Shown here piece after piece: positions 1-12,599 of a DNA stretch of 64,000 bases. Under the pieces are notes generated by a model. That model had not been told where the DNA came from and searched no databases. It was given only the letters and a program-made list of their open reading frames with translations. The stretch's first letter is position 1. Each line of letters starts with the position of its first letter. The DNA is taken from contig OV884012.1 in the NCBI GenBank assembly GCA_930367205.1, positions 150,179,405 through 150,243,404 of the forward strand. The letters run 5' to 3'. Made by a program: the position numbers and the translations under genes. The DNA comes from Acanthosoma haemorrhoidale. Taxonomy: Eukaryota > Arthropoda > Insecta > Hemiptera > Acanthosomatidae.

Positions 1-1183
1 ACTTAAACGATCTTATGATAATAACATAATCCCTTGGACGGCAAAATATAGACATACTCTCTGAACTGCACATAGACGCGCACACATTCAACACTCATGT
101 AAAAAAAAGTATAATAATAATATAATAGAAAATCAAACATAGGCGCTGTGTTGATAAAACCAAGATGAAAATGATAGAATGAAGATATTGCTGTCAACCA
201 TGACGAGTTTAATCAATTTTAGATTGTGAGAGTTTGGTCTTTACTTTTATATATATAGATACATTCAACCATATTCCGGATTGCCCTAATGTATGCTTTG
301 TTTAATGTATAATAAATGAATCGGAAAATGAAAAATTGCACAAAAACATTCGGTATCGTTTTTCAGCGTTTTTCAAGTTTTAGCTAAGTGGCTATTTACG
401 ATTTCTAAATTGAAGAAGTTTATTTAGGAAAAAAAGTTAAATTCTTCCCTAACAGGGAACGGGTAATTTTGAAAAGGGAAATATAATATACCTACATAGC
501 TCAGGACGATTAATCAGAAATGATTAATGAGCAATTTAAGATTTTAACTTCACATTCATATCCTTACAACCAAGGGATTATCACTAATGCAAAACAAAAT
601 TTGAATAATTTACAAAACATAAACATTTGGAAGCCGACAACGGAAATTACCGATTTAAGTAGTTTTCTTTGAACTATTTTATTCTTAGAGTTTTTTTAGT
701 TTTTTGATATAGTTAATGTAATCACAGTTTATATATTACCTTCATAGAAGGAATTATGAACGACCGAGTTGGTTTAAGCAAATAAAATGTATTTTTTATC
801 GAAAACTATTGAGAAACTCTCCGGGATTTTGACGGGATCTACTCTCAACAGTTTGGTTTTTATAGAAAGAGGTGACTTATGTGTGTGTGAAAATAAATTT
901 CCTTCATTTTCTGATTTCTGTTTTTTTTTTTTTTATAAAATAAACATATAATAAGATAAGTTAGTTTATAATTTATATAACAACAAGCCAGCCAACAGCT
1001 TATTAGCTGAATGTACCTTAGAGACTTCTGGTGAATGGTAACATTTAGAAGTGACTCTATAGGGAAGAAGTTTGGAAATTAAAATTACTGATTAACCCCT
1101 GACAACACCAATACTGATTGATTACCATGTAATAATTCTAGCAAATTTTTTACCATTTTGAGGAAATCTAGCAATTACTGAGA
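1..1183. other. downstream flank, no recognised feature
   Basis: A+T-rich, with only short chance frames. Confidence 0.5.
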
Positions 1184-1530
1184 CTATTGATTAAGCTGTA
1201 TGTAGAAGACAACCGGGTGACCGGGAGTCCCTAGGTAGCTACAACATGTAATAATGATTTCGCAGGCCCTTCCCATGGCATTGCTACTGCTGATGTACTC
1301 CGGAGGGGCCGTAATGACGTAATGCCCACAGTAACAAGTGAGGCCGGATAATTCAGTGTGTGACATAAGGGATGTCGAATTAGCCCTGCCCGCAATTACA
1401 GCACACGTGACGAGTTCCCTAGCGATCTGGCTAAACTAATCAACTAGATCCACTGCCTCCTGCCTCTCGCTGTCCAGAGTACGGCATCAATCTCTTAGCG
1501 TCATCTCTTCATGGCAGCCAAAGGGGCGGA
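1184..1530. promoter_or_regulatory. G+C-rich block downstream of acj6
   Basis: Unique block with TGACGTAA-type, CACGTG (E-box, in GCACACGTGACG) and GGATAATTC words. No coding potential. Candidate distal regulatory element, by composition only. Confidence 0.22.
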
Positions 1531-1789
1531 TTTTGATTTTGCTATACATGAATATTCATTCATTCTTATTTAATGATTTTGAACTAAAACTTAGCTGGAA
1601 TGCCACAAAGCTTCTTTCTTTCGCCATATCCTATGATAATACGGCTTTGAAATCATTTACAATGGAATCGGTAAATGGATTACATAATGTCCATAATATT
1701 AATAAAGTAAAATACTTTAAAAAATAACTTCAAAATAAAATATAAACAGCAAAAGTAGTGTGTATGGTAAGATGACAATTTTTTTTTTT

Positions 1790-1934
1790 TAACCAATTTT
1801 TATTATGAGAAACTTACAATCTGCCTGATTGGGCTATAAGTAATTGTGATAAATGATCTCATTCTTACCAATTTACAATTTTCATTCACTCGTTCATTCA
1901 TACTATATATACAAACAGCCCAGAGGCCCCCTGT
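1790..1934 (-). mobile_element. LINE-A 3'-end fragment
   Basis: About 140 bp of the LINE-A 3' end, inverted, with a T12 run (A tail) at its left. Directly followed, after 50 bp, by a second copy. Confidence 0.88.
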
Positions 1935-1984
1935 GTTTTAATTTTTAAAATGTTTTAATTTGATATAATTGATGATAAAAACAA

Positions 1985-2710
1985 CTTTGTTATGATAAAA
2001 TTACAACCAGCCTCTTCGGGAAATAAGTAATTGTGATAAATATTTTCATTCATGCCATATTTACAATTTTCATTCACTCGCTCATTCATAGAATATTTAC
2101 AAACAGCCCAGAGACCCCCCAAATCTACATGGTTGTTACCTCCCTCGCGTGCGAAGGAGGAAGCGGAGTCTTAGAAAGTCCCCCAGGCTCCTACGTCAGC
2201 CGCGTCACTGGATAAGAGCCAGCGGAGGCTGACGAAGAGCGTGAGAGCCACAGACGCTCAGGACATGATTAGAGAAACTGGCCATTGTCAGGACTCTCAC
2301 TATCACGCATTTATAGCAGGTCACGAGGCCACTGCCGTTTTAGTCTCCGAGGAGGATTATTGGGATGAGTGGTGCAGTACAATGACTGTGCTAGTGAATT
2401 AGGGTGGTTGGATAGGTTACTATGGAACTTTATGAACTTGGAAGGGATGAGCTCAAGAAAGCAGAGCATTATGAAGGGTTTTGTTGCTGACGTATTGTTC
2501 TCAGGACTTATGTTTAAAAGGATTGGATGCGCTTGATGTTTGACTTTTTTGCTGTCCCCCATTGCTCTATTCCGTATGTCCAGATTGGCTTAAGTATAAC
2601 TTTGTAAATAAGTTGTTTATTTTCTATTGAGAGATGGGATGTCCTTCGAAGTAGTCTATACAGTTGTCCAAAGCGTCTGTTTAGTTCTTGTCCTTTTAGC
2701 CTCGTTGGTA
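1985..2710 (-). mobile_element. LINE-A copy: RT C-terminus and 3' UTR
   Basis: 5'-truncated at the LKRQELNRRFGQLYRLL region. Includes ELIPSKFIKFHSNLSNHPNS and NPPRRLKRQWPRDLL, then the full 3' UTR. Small deletions and frameshifts. Confidence 0.93.
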
Positions 2711-3699
2711 AAATGAATGAATATATGATGACATGAATGCAGAGAACCGCCAGTGAGTACTCCCCGATTCTACTTCTGTTATCAGTTTATAAGATCTATA
2801 TATTCCATTGTCTTCGAAGTCCTCGTTAAGTGTTACCTGTCAAGTGCAGACAGTTGATCTAGAGGGTTTGGGAAGTCGTGAAAGATTCTGTACAATGCAC
2901 TAATATATACTGCTAACATTAGGGGTTAGCGGGGGATGACTTCGTAAGTAAAATGGTGCACGCGAGACAACATTTGTAGTTGTTGATTAAAAGTTATTTT
3001 AGAAATTGATTTAATTTTTTTATAGCATCTGTGAATTCGGAATCCGTTTGCCAAAAACTAGATTCAATAACAATATAACTTAAATTGAACATCACACGTC
3101 GACGTTACACTAAGTAAAGAATTCTTTAATACGGAAGGTCGAAATTATATTTTTTATTTAGATTGTGTTTATGATCGATATTTCTGAGTTTCATTATTAT
3201 TAATTATTGCATCTTTTACTAAGAATGATCAAATTCCTTTGTTTTCTTGATTACCAGCTTGTATAGTAGCCCCTACTCCTGTTTCTTGGCTCATTCTTCT
3301 ACTTTAGTTAGTGCGGGTGTAGACAAATTATATACGAGAGTCGTCAACCATACAACTAATGTATCTGCCTCTCAACATCGCCTTGTTTGTTATTTAAGCC
3401 TGTAGGTTTGTATGATCTAAATAAATGATGATGATGATTAATCTACACATCTAAATAGATGCGATGTTTTAACGAAACTATGAGTTCTCTGCCATTTTAT
3501 AAACATGAGTTCATCATGACTACTATTTGCCCCCGCATTCATGAAACATTTACTCATATTCAATTGGGGCCCTCCCTTAATTAATGCCCCAACCACGATT
3601 GGCACCCAACTTATTAAAACGCTCATTATAAATTTGACGCTTTTATCGTGTGTCGGTGAAAGGTTTGATTAGGTCATTATTCGTTCTCTCTTCGGGACT
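2711..3699. other. flank, no recognised feature
   Basis: A+T-rich, nothing recognised beyond a short ATG/GAT repeat near 3426. Confidence 0.5.
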
Positions 3700-4265
3700 G
3701 ACGTGGACAATATCCAGTTTATATCAGTTCGGCCCTCGTTTTCAGAGGGGGGGGGGGTCTAGCGCTGAATGATGGGAGGGGTGTAGGTTTTGTTTCGTGT
3801 TTGGGAAATTAATTTGGAAAACCGCCGAAACAGCATTTCATTTCACCTGGAAGCATTCCTGCGTAAAGTCAATCAGAAGGTTTGAAAACATCGGTCGCTG
3901 TTTTTGGCGGGAGGGGGGTAGATTAAATGTTTATATTTGCCTTACAAACTAGCGGGGGATGGGATAGTAATAAAGGTTGCCCCGGGCTCCGATTGTTCCC
4001 TCGCATACAGGGTTTTGTTTTCTCCCTCCAGATATTTACATTCGGCGGCCAGCCTATTGTGACCTTTCCAGCTCGGTTTCTTTCTGACCGGCGACCGGGT
4101 CACAGTTTTGTACACAGGGGACCGGGAAACGAAAACAGCCCGGTGCAGCGGTGTAGTATCAATCATCCATGCCCCTCCTCGCCCCACGGCCTCGGGTTAG
4201 CGCCCATATTATGGCCCTCCTATTTACCCAACTGCAAGGGAAAACCATTTTGTAGCACAAAATAT
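3700..4265. promoter_or_regulatory. G+C-rich block downstream of acj6
   Basis: Unique G+C-rich block with a run of G at about 3746-3757. Frames of 116 (+) and 81 (-) codons overlap in it, and neither has a recognisable domain. Conserved non-coding element is a guess. Confidence 0.22.
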
Positions 4266-4917
4266 CTCCAATGGTAAAGAACTATGTTTGCGTCTGCCCT
4301 CATTGTGTCAAAGCTACTACAGTGCAACAACATCGGCAGTAGATCCCTGGATCGATGAACCATGTACATCTACACACTTTTTTGAATGACTTATACCAGG
4401 GATCCAAAACTATATTTAATTTATTCAAAAAGTCTAGTTATAACAGTGTCTGACACAAAATAACTGTTAAAAAACATGATTTGTTTAAAATCATTATTAA
4501 AACTTTTTTGTGTTGATCGATTACAGTTCCATAATGTGTTATTATATTTTACATGAAATACTGTAAGTAACATCTAATTTATATTTTCTAAGTCTATGCA
4601 ATATTAAGATCTTTCTTGATTTTATTCTATGAATCTGTTTTTTTTTTTCCAATCACTCATGAACCACATACTCCTATCCCGAAAGGTGATGAAGTCTTTT
4701 ATTTATTTACTGAAACTTTTACCGGCCCAATTTTGAAATAAAACTATACAAATATTTCTATTTATAAGTTTAAAAATAACAAAAAGTTTGAATAAGTTTT
4801 AAAATTAATGTTTCATTCGAAATAATGCTTTTATTAAGGTCAAATGATGATGTATCTGGCTTATTGCTCTCGTTTAAAGAAAAAAAGTAAGACGTTTATT
4901 ATTTGTGATATATATGT
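4266..4917. other. flank, no recognised feature
   Basis: A+T-rich, nothing recognised. Confidence 0.5.
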
Positions 4918-4929
4918 ATGCAGTAAGTT

Positions 4930-5113
4930 CAGCCACCAGTGGACTCTCACCACTGTACCGAAACAACCGACCTCCACCGAGGCTTCCCACACCCCTTAAT
5001 CCTCTCACACCACCTTCAAGCAGGTACTCCTAGTACAAGGATCCGATTAACCTAAATATTCTATATTTTTCCATCATCCTGAATTTCTAACTAGAGAGCT
5101 TAGGGGGGGGGGA
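4930..5113 (+). mobile_element. short retroposon B (copy 1) with 12-bp target-site duplication
   Basis: CAGCCACCAGTGGACTCTCA ... AACTAGAGAGCTTA followed by a G10 run instead of an A tail. ATGCAGTAAGTT is present exactly at 4918-4929 and 5114-5125. It shares its 5' end with 35571-35758. Non-coding, SINE-sized. Confidence 0.93.
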
Positions 5114-5470
5114 ATGCAGTAAGTTTGATTTAAGAGAGCATGGGGAAGAAAAACAGTCAGCCTCACATCCCAATCATCATTTGCAACATACTCTTATTCA
5201 TCAAAGGTCAACGTTGACTCCCTAGTTAAGAATATATTCTTTATCGGTATCCATATTCTTGAAATTTAACATTTCCATTTAGTTTAGTTAATTTTAATAT
5301 CAACTACTGCATTTCAGTCACCTTTGTGTCATGCTTAAATTGATTGAAAATGGCAGAAGCTGCCAAAACCACTTACTTTATTTACAACCATATTTTTTAT
5401 AGTGTTGAACATAATAAATTATTATTTTAATTTTGCACTTCTCCGAGAGGTTTTTAGTTCAAAACTACAA

Positions 5471-5630
5471 TATTTTTTTTTATTTTTAAAACCTTTCTTC
5501 ATTAATAGTATACAATGAACAAAATAAATAATTTATGATATACATATTTCTCCTCTTCCTGCATTCACAGATGCATTTGAAGGAGTGCATAAATATAATA
5601 CTTTCTTTTTGTGGTTAAAAGTCCATAGTC
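5471..5630 (-). mobile_element. short retroposon E (copy 1)
   Basis: Matches 40613-40776: T-rich left end, CTCCTCTTCCTGCATTCACA, GGAGTGCATAA and GTTAAAAGTCCAT words in the same order. Target duplication not clear. Confidence 0.8.
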
Positions 5631-6969
5631 ACATACACACACTAGGTGATGAGGCTCATCTTCTATACTACAATAGGGATTTACATTATTTTGAATGTAT
5701 CCTTCTAGCAACAGAATCACCCCCCTCCTTAGCATACAGATAAAAGTTTGCTCAATATACATATATTGCACGAATGAGGAATCACTGCAGTTCTTCTGTG
5801 TGTCATTATTTTTATTAGGTCTTGTTATAATTTATTTTGGTTTTGGAAAAAATTTACGTATGTTCAGATTCTAAAACTTAAAAAAATAATAGTCCCCGTC
5901 AAACTTTTAATATTTAATTCAGGATCGTCCCACCTTGTTTGACCAGTAACTTCCTATGGTTATGAGAATATTTAAACTGACATACGGGAAGTTTGTTTTA
6001 ATTCTAATTTTTTTTAAAAAGTAGAACAAATCATAGACACGATTTTTTATATGTCGGAACTTGCGCTCTGCAACATATCCAACCTAGGCGTTTGAAAAAA
6101 CAATTTTTTTTTTGCATGTTTATTCTTGTAAATTTTTGTTTAAATAGGAAATAACGATTTGAAAAGGTAGCATAAATAACCTTGTTTTTCTGGAATAATT
6201 GAAAACAGTTTAACCTGATATACTAATTATTTACTAGGTGCTACCTTTGGACAAAAATATTCGATGAAGAATCTGAAATCACGTACGTCAACGGTCAATA
6301 ATATCGCTCCGTTTCTGAGTAATTATTTGATCAAAATCAGTTATTGTCTAGGCACCGCAGGATCAATAACATTTGGCCATCACTTATAACAACAATCTAC
6401 AACAATTATCATTATCACAACAATTTTCTGTTATGACGATTGGAATCTTAGGTTGACACTATTATAAAACTCTATCACGTTGCTTTCCAGTAACTACTAA
6501 CAGTTTAATGAACTGGAACTTTGGTATAATGATTCTATGTATAATAACCAAAGGGAGAGCTCCATATATAAACCAAAAAGACTTTAGATTAGCAAATGCA
6601 GTCAACTGCTTAAAATTTGAAATTCCCAAGGAATTGGCAAACATGTACTTCATTAGGAGAACGCAAGTTAAAAAATGTGAAAAAAAAATCTTCTTAACCC
6701 CAAGATTGATGATATGACTAATACTGGTATTTACATACCATATTGTCTTGACTATTGAGTTAGAAATGAAGTTAGTTAACCAATACGCCAAGAAACAAAG
6801 AAATACGATTCCCAATCCTGCTAACACAATTTTAGTTTATTGAAACCAACAAGTGCTTAAAATTCTCACAAAATTTTACCACTGTTAGTATAAAGATATT
6901 GATTGAAAAAATATAGTTTACATGTACAGCATACGTAGTTAGAATATTCATTTGTCATTAATATTCGAT
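5631..6969. other. flank, no firm feature
   Basis: A+T-rich. Frames of 121 (-) and 69 (+) codons overlap at 6462-6827. The longer is hydrophobic by A+T composition and has no recognised domain. Confidence 0.4.
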
Positions 6970-6974
6970 TCATT

Positions 6975-7200
6975 CATAATTTTGTACAATTCACATGTAT
7001 GCCGACATTCATACAAAATGTACACGCCCCGGAGCCACTTCTACTCCCAAGGCAATTCACCCAGCAAGCTAGAAGGGTCGAAAGCCAATCCTTCTCCGGC
7101 CATTTCACCACCTGGCGCAGATCAGACAGAGGGCCAGAAAGCCGCAGACGCTCAGAACATGAGTGGAGGGGACAGTGACCAGTGGCAATCACCACTATTG
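6975..7200 (-). mobile_element. diverged LINE-A-like 3' UTR
   Basis: GCCGCAGACGCTCAGAACATGA and nearby words match the LINE-A 3' UTR, but the rest differs. Perhaps a related subfamily. Confidence 0.5.
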
Positions 7201-7421
7201 CTTTTGAAATGTAGTTGAATAAAAAGGTCTTTAATAAACTTTGTATATGGTTTTACATGTAGGAATAGACCAATTTAATAAGCTTAAATAATTCTTATTC
7301 ACCATTGAATTGGTTTAATGAAGGGTATCTCTTTATTTGCTTCTTATGCAAATGTGACTTCATTAGTGAAATTAAGAAATGTATCGCCCGATTTTTTATT
7401 TTATTTTTATTTCATTCTTTT

Positions 7422-8057
7422 TTATGAAGGGTTTTGTTGCTGACGTAATAAGGGGCATTTACTATTGTTCTCAGGACTTTTGATTGAAAGGATTGAATGC
7501 ACTTGATTTTCGACTTTTTTGCTGTCCCCCATAGCTCTATTCCGTATGTCCAGATTAGCTTATGTATAACTTTGTAGATTAGTAATTTATGTTCTATTGA
7601 GAGATGGGATCAACTTTATTATGATAAAATTACAATCTGCCACATTGGGCAATAAATAATTGTGATAAATGATCTCATTCATGCCATATTTACAATTTCA
7701 TTTACTGGCTCATTCATACAGTACTTACAAACAGCCCAGAGACCTCCCAAGTCCACATGGGATCGTGTGCGAAGGTAGAAGCGGAGTCTTGGGAACTCCC
7801 CCTGCTGACGAAGAGCGTGAGAGCCACAGACGCTCAGGACATGATTGGAGAAACTGGCCATTGCCAGGACTTCCACTGTCACGTATTTATAACAGGTCAC
7901 GAGGACACTACAGTTTTAGTCTCGGAGGTGGATTATAGGGATGCGTGGTGCAGTATAATGACTGTGGTACGGGATTAGGGTTGTTATAATAAGGGATAAT
8001 AATATAATAAGGGATGAGTTCAAGAATGTAAGGTATATTAAGATCGTTATGAAGGGT
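7422..8057 (-). mobile_element. circularly permuted LINE-A segment
   Basis: On the minus strand, 8057-7611 runs from CCCTTCATAACGATC to the LINE 3' end. It is followed without a gap by 7610-7422, which runs from the upstream ATCCCATCTCTC region up to the same CCCTTCATAA. The two halves together make one continuous RT-to-3'-end segment in swapped order, with TTATGAAGGGT present at both outer borders (7422-7432, 8047-8057). Confidence 0.88.
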
Positions 8058-8394
8058 ATTATTTAATTCTATTGATTTATTTTGTTTTCTTACTTGAAAA
8101 ACTTTTCATTAAAACTTTTATCAGCCCTTTGTGTTATATTTTATTTTTAGGTCTGTTACTTTATTATTTATATTTTATTAGTATTAGTTATCAGGCACAT
8201 TTTATCACTTGCAATTCTTTGAGAGCATGATCCCACTCCCATAATACATTTACATTTTCTACTCTACTCTGATACTTCAGAGTTGATGTTGCTTTAAGGG
8301 CCATTCAACCTACAAATTATCATAAAAAACATATCTCGCCTATTAACTAGTAATATTGTTGTATATAATTGCGAACCACTTTTTGTTTTTTACC

Positions 8395-8640
8395 CGCAGT
8401 ATGTGCGAAAAAGCGGTTCGGAGCCCATATGTCAGGGGTGACTCCGAGATTTGTGGTCAGTTGTGGCCGGGGGTCACAGGTGCTCCGGTGACTCACCGCT
8501 TCCTCATCGGCCTAACGAGTGAGGACAGGAAGTGCGGCGCACCTGTCGCATGACACGTCACGTGCCCGCTGTAAACAGAGCACATAGCGCGTAGGGACAA
8601 TTAGGGACCACTCCACCCCACCCTTCCACTAGAGAGATAA
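8395..8640. promoter_or_regulatory. G+C-rich block with E-box cluster
   Basis: Unique block containing CACCTG and CACGTG E-boxes and GACACGTCACG near 8541-8565. No recognisable protein. Candidate distal element. Confidence 0.25.
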
Positions 8641-9231
8641 TCATAAAATGTTTTTATACCACTTCAGCTTCGTAATTTACTTAATGTCCTTTGTACGCTC
8701 TCTTGTCTGAGCTGTTTTGGCCCGTAGCTCATTTTAATGAGCGAGTCCATTCCACTGTCACTGAATGTTGGTTATTATTTCATGATTGAATATACCTGAT
8801 TATATTTATCATCTGTTAATTGCTGATCCTGAAGGTCTCTACTTTAAAAAATGCTCTTTCGTCGGTATATCGGCAACTATGTTTATTTTAGGTCAACGTT
8901 TTGCTTCTTAACAGCTTAGGGGAGTGAAATTTAAAGTAAAATTTTTTTTCGAAGACATAAGCCAGGTTAGAGACTGTAACGGAAAAATAACCACTAAGAT
9001 ATTTGGATATACATACATTTTTAAGATAAAAAAAAAATGACCGATTTTGTTTCCGTGGAAAGTGTAATCCACTAATAGGCTTTATTTGTTTTTTGAATCC
9101 AATTAAGGTTTATACCATATTAATCCCTAAACTACACTAAATGACAAAATGAACTCATCTTGCCTTTAGTTTTGTCTTCGGTTAAACAACATGATACTCA
9201 AATTTGAAGTATTGGTAATATAAAGCTGTTA
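8641..9231. other. flank, no recognised feature
   Basis: A+T-rich, nothing recognised. Confidence 0.5.
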
Positions 9232-9650
9232 TTGGAAAAGTATGTTTTTCGCCGACGAAAAACCCATTTGATGTGCCAATTCAAAGAAGAGAATGTCCTT
9301 TCTGAACGGAGAAATTGGAAACCGGTGACATCAGCCTCGAGAGAAAAGAGGAATTTGGACAAAAATCATCATTCCATGAGGAAGCTCTTCGGGGCTCTGT
9401 TGAGGCAGAACCAACGAAAAGACCTTGGGGAAGAGCCCTTGGAGTTTCACGATCCACTGTAAATCGTGCATAACTTGGGGTAAGTGGATCGCTCATCAAT
9501 AGTTGTTCCCCATGAGTTACCCACTGAGCAGGCCCGACGTCGAGTAGAAATTTGTCAACAACTTTTGAAAAGCCCAAATGAACATCGTTTCATTGAAGGA
9601 ATTGTTACTAGAAATGAAAATTTGGCTCGTCGTTAATTTTCATCACTTAT
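9232..9650 (+). mobile_element. mariner transposase relic (N-terminal half)
   Basis: Shifted frames give LETGDISLE, ALGVSRSTVNRA (HTH) and VPHELPTEQARRRVEICQQL followed by LKSPNEHRFIEGIVTRNEN, where the mariner catalytic motif would read as DE. The rest is missing. At least two frameshifts. Confidence 0.8.
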
Positions 9651-9659
9651 TGTAAAGCG

Positions 9660-10455
9660 TCTTACAATAGGGACTTTTTAACTTTGACAGTTGATAGCGG
9701 CCATATTGTTGAAGCTGCATCTGTCGACTTGGCTGTCATTTATTCAGGATGTTTTGCCAAATCACCATGGACGGATATAGCGTTCAACAACTCGTGCAAA
9801 TGATAAAATTGTTTTATCATTATGAGTGTTCTGTTCTGGCAACGTAACCGTCCTACCGAGAGGACTATTTGCAGTGTGGTGGATAATTTTAGTCCACCGG
9901 TTCAGTAAACAATCAACTACCCGTATGTCGACGAAACGCAAGATCTGCCATCGCAAACATCGCCGCTGTCCGTGAGTGTGCGCAGGAGAAGCCTTCGATG
10001 CCGCGTCGCTCACAAGAACTCAGTCTTTCGTAGACCACAACTTAGCAAATTTTGCGTCGTGACTTGGGCCTGCACCCGAACAAAATTCAACTGACCCAAG
10101 AGCTGAAGGTAAACGACCATAGACAACAGATTGGCTACTTTTTCTTGTGTGGTTTTCTTAAGTCGCAGGTCTATGCGAATAAGCCACAAATCACAGCGGT
10201 CCTCAAAGCCAACATAACCCATGCCATCGGTCAAACTCAGCCTGATTTATGCATCAGAGTCATGGAAAATTGGACATTTCGGATGCACGCCACAAGCCGA
10301 AGCCTAGCGGTGGACATTTGGACAATGTTATATGCCTCGAGATGGCAGAACTATACACACAATGGTATATAATTTGAATATAAAAAAAAGAAATCTGTTA
10401 AAAAAAATTATTTTTAAATTAGCAAGAAAACGGTCATTTTTTATGACTCGTCCCA
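9660..10455 (+). mobile_element. IS630/Tc1-superfamily element, catalytic core deleted
   Basis: N-terminus MDGYSVQQLVQMIKLFYHYE from about 9768, then (with stops) the HTH region and LRRDLGLHPNKIQLTQELKV NDHRQQ. It joins directly to a C-terminus KSQVYANKPQITAVLKANIT ... RVMENWTFRMHA. The DDE domain that should lie between, about 150 residues, is absent. GGGAC words near 9670 and, inverted, 10447 may mark the ends. Confidence 0.85.
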
Positions 10456-12244
10456 TTATTGTAGTTAATTAGATGACTTAATAAATAGAATTAATTAATT
10501 TTCGTTTTAATATGCTAATATAGTTTTTTTTCGCAAAAATGTAATATCGAACTCAACCATCTGACAAGTCTAATTTTGTCTCAATTTGGAATCGACCAGT
10601 TAGCTCTAAAAATATAAAACTTGTTGATTTTTATTTATCAAAATAAATTTATGTGTATTTTTTGAAACAGTTTAGTCAGTTGCACAGCCACTTTATGAAC
10701 AAACGATTAATAAAAATAAAATGCTGAAATAGTAAAGAGAAAAACATCTGTTACCGATTTTCACTTTTTGTTTGCTAAAATTAGTTTTTTCGAAATATTT
10801 TCAGCTTTTTTTTTTCCTCAGTAATGGGAAAACATTAAAACTTTTAATTCAAAATAGCGTCTAAGCTGAGAGTTAAAAAAGTTAACAAACTGGACAGATA
10901 TTTTTCGTTTTTAAATTTATTTACTATAGTTGTTCTTTAACAAACAAAACAGTTGCGATGAAGAATAAACTATTCATAAAATATTGTTATGAAGCCTGTG
11001 AAAATTAATTCTTGGAGATGGAATTAGTAGAAGTCATTTTAGCTCATTAATATTGCCAAAGATTTTATTTTTACTTTAGTTTGTTTTTGGTAACCAAATT
11101 TGTTCTCCTGCTATCAGTAAAGGATTGCTCCGGCCTCACCGGCTGAGAAAATATCGGTGTTTTGTCAACCATTGAAACTATGAAAAACATGATTGCGATT
11201 GCTTCTAAAAGAGGAAAGATTCCCAAAAATAATTATTAGAAAATAAAATAAACTTACAATGTTCATTTAATACATCCTCACTTTCAAATCAGTATTAGAT
11301 TATAGTTCCATAGTAAATATTTATATTTTGGTTATACACATGGCTAAAACTTGAATAGTCCAACCTTTACGTTAATTGGAAAAGTTCGTTTTTAACAAAT
11401 TTTTTGGGGTATTTTTACTTTTATAACTTATTCGATTTCAAATGTTTTGTAACTCATTTATTAGTACTTTCGCAAATATCGTAGGAACATATGAAGTACA
11501 GTATTTAAATTGGAAATGGGATTATTTTTTATTTATTATTTATTAATATAATTATTTTTAACCAGAATGATACGTTTAAATAATTTAGTTGGCTTATGAT
11601 GGCGGTATCATCCGTCGAAAGTACTTGTGCTGGAAAAAAAATAATATCGCAGGCAGACAAGTCATTTCTTCAAAATACGACCAACTCACAACCACCATCC
11701 CAAAAAAAAATTTACAAAAACATTTCCGAATAATTAAGGTTAACTCTTTTTTTTATCAGGATTGTGGTTATGCGTAAACAATGAATGGATGGTAATTTTT
11801 AAAAATGCATTGCAAACCAATTATGAAATATTATTCTTAAGTTAATCCTGGATATAAAACATAACAACACAGGTACATGGTAAGGTGATTATTGTTTTAT
11901 TAGATTGCTTGTTAAAAAAAAATTTGTAATCTCATTAAAAAAAAAATTATTTTATGAATGAACTTTTATAAATCGTCTACTCAAAAATAATTAGATTAGA
12001 AACATGTATATTCTTTTATGATTTTTTACAAAGAAGACTTATTGCTACGTTAATTACAGTGTTACTCGCTTTGAGTCTCAGTTTGAATAAGTTTACATAG
12101 TAAGGCATTTAGGAGTTATTTAAGCTATCATAACGACGATTTTCAGGGGCAAATAACATTTGAAATGTTTGCTTTTAATTGAATAAATATTACATATTAG
12201 AGTGAGCTGTTGTGTATAAATGATTACTTATTGATGTTTTGCCG
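10456..12244. other. flank, no recognised feature
   Basis: Very A+T-rich with many homopolymer runs. No coding or repeat signal recognised. Confidence 0.5.
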
Positions 12245-12440
12245 CTAGAGCAACATAAGATGGGCATAGCGACATATGAAGGATATGAGGCTGCGATAGA
12301 GGGATGGTGCCAAGCGAGGGGACGAGGGGTAGCTAGCACATGGCGCTGTCATGAATCTTAGATCCCTTTTGTCATTATTAATGGACTGCCTAGCCGTGCT
12401 GATTTTCTTATAACCCCCGATTAGGGCCACCCTGAATTAT
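12245..12440. promoter_or_regulatory. G+C-rich block just downstream of acj6
   Basis: Unique block including GCCAAGCGAGGGGACGAGGG and TATTAATGG words, lying past the likely polyadenylation site. No coding signal. Confidence 0.22.
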
Positions 12441-12599
12441 TTATGAGCTCTCACCACTTATTAAAAATAAAATACAAATAGCCAACATGACACCTAGAAA
12501 GTAAAATTTTCAACCCTTTATAGCTTAACTACCTTCGTACCTTAACTATGTAAAACTGACTCCGGCGAAGGGGTTTTTACAAAACTATTCGGGATTAAC

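Noticed and set aside
6462..6827. 121-codon hydrophobic minus-strand frame as a membrane protein
   Set aside because: Hydrophobicity follows from A+T-rich codons. No motif, and a comparable frame exists on the other strand.
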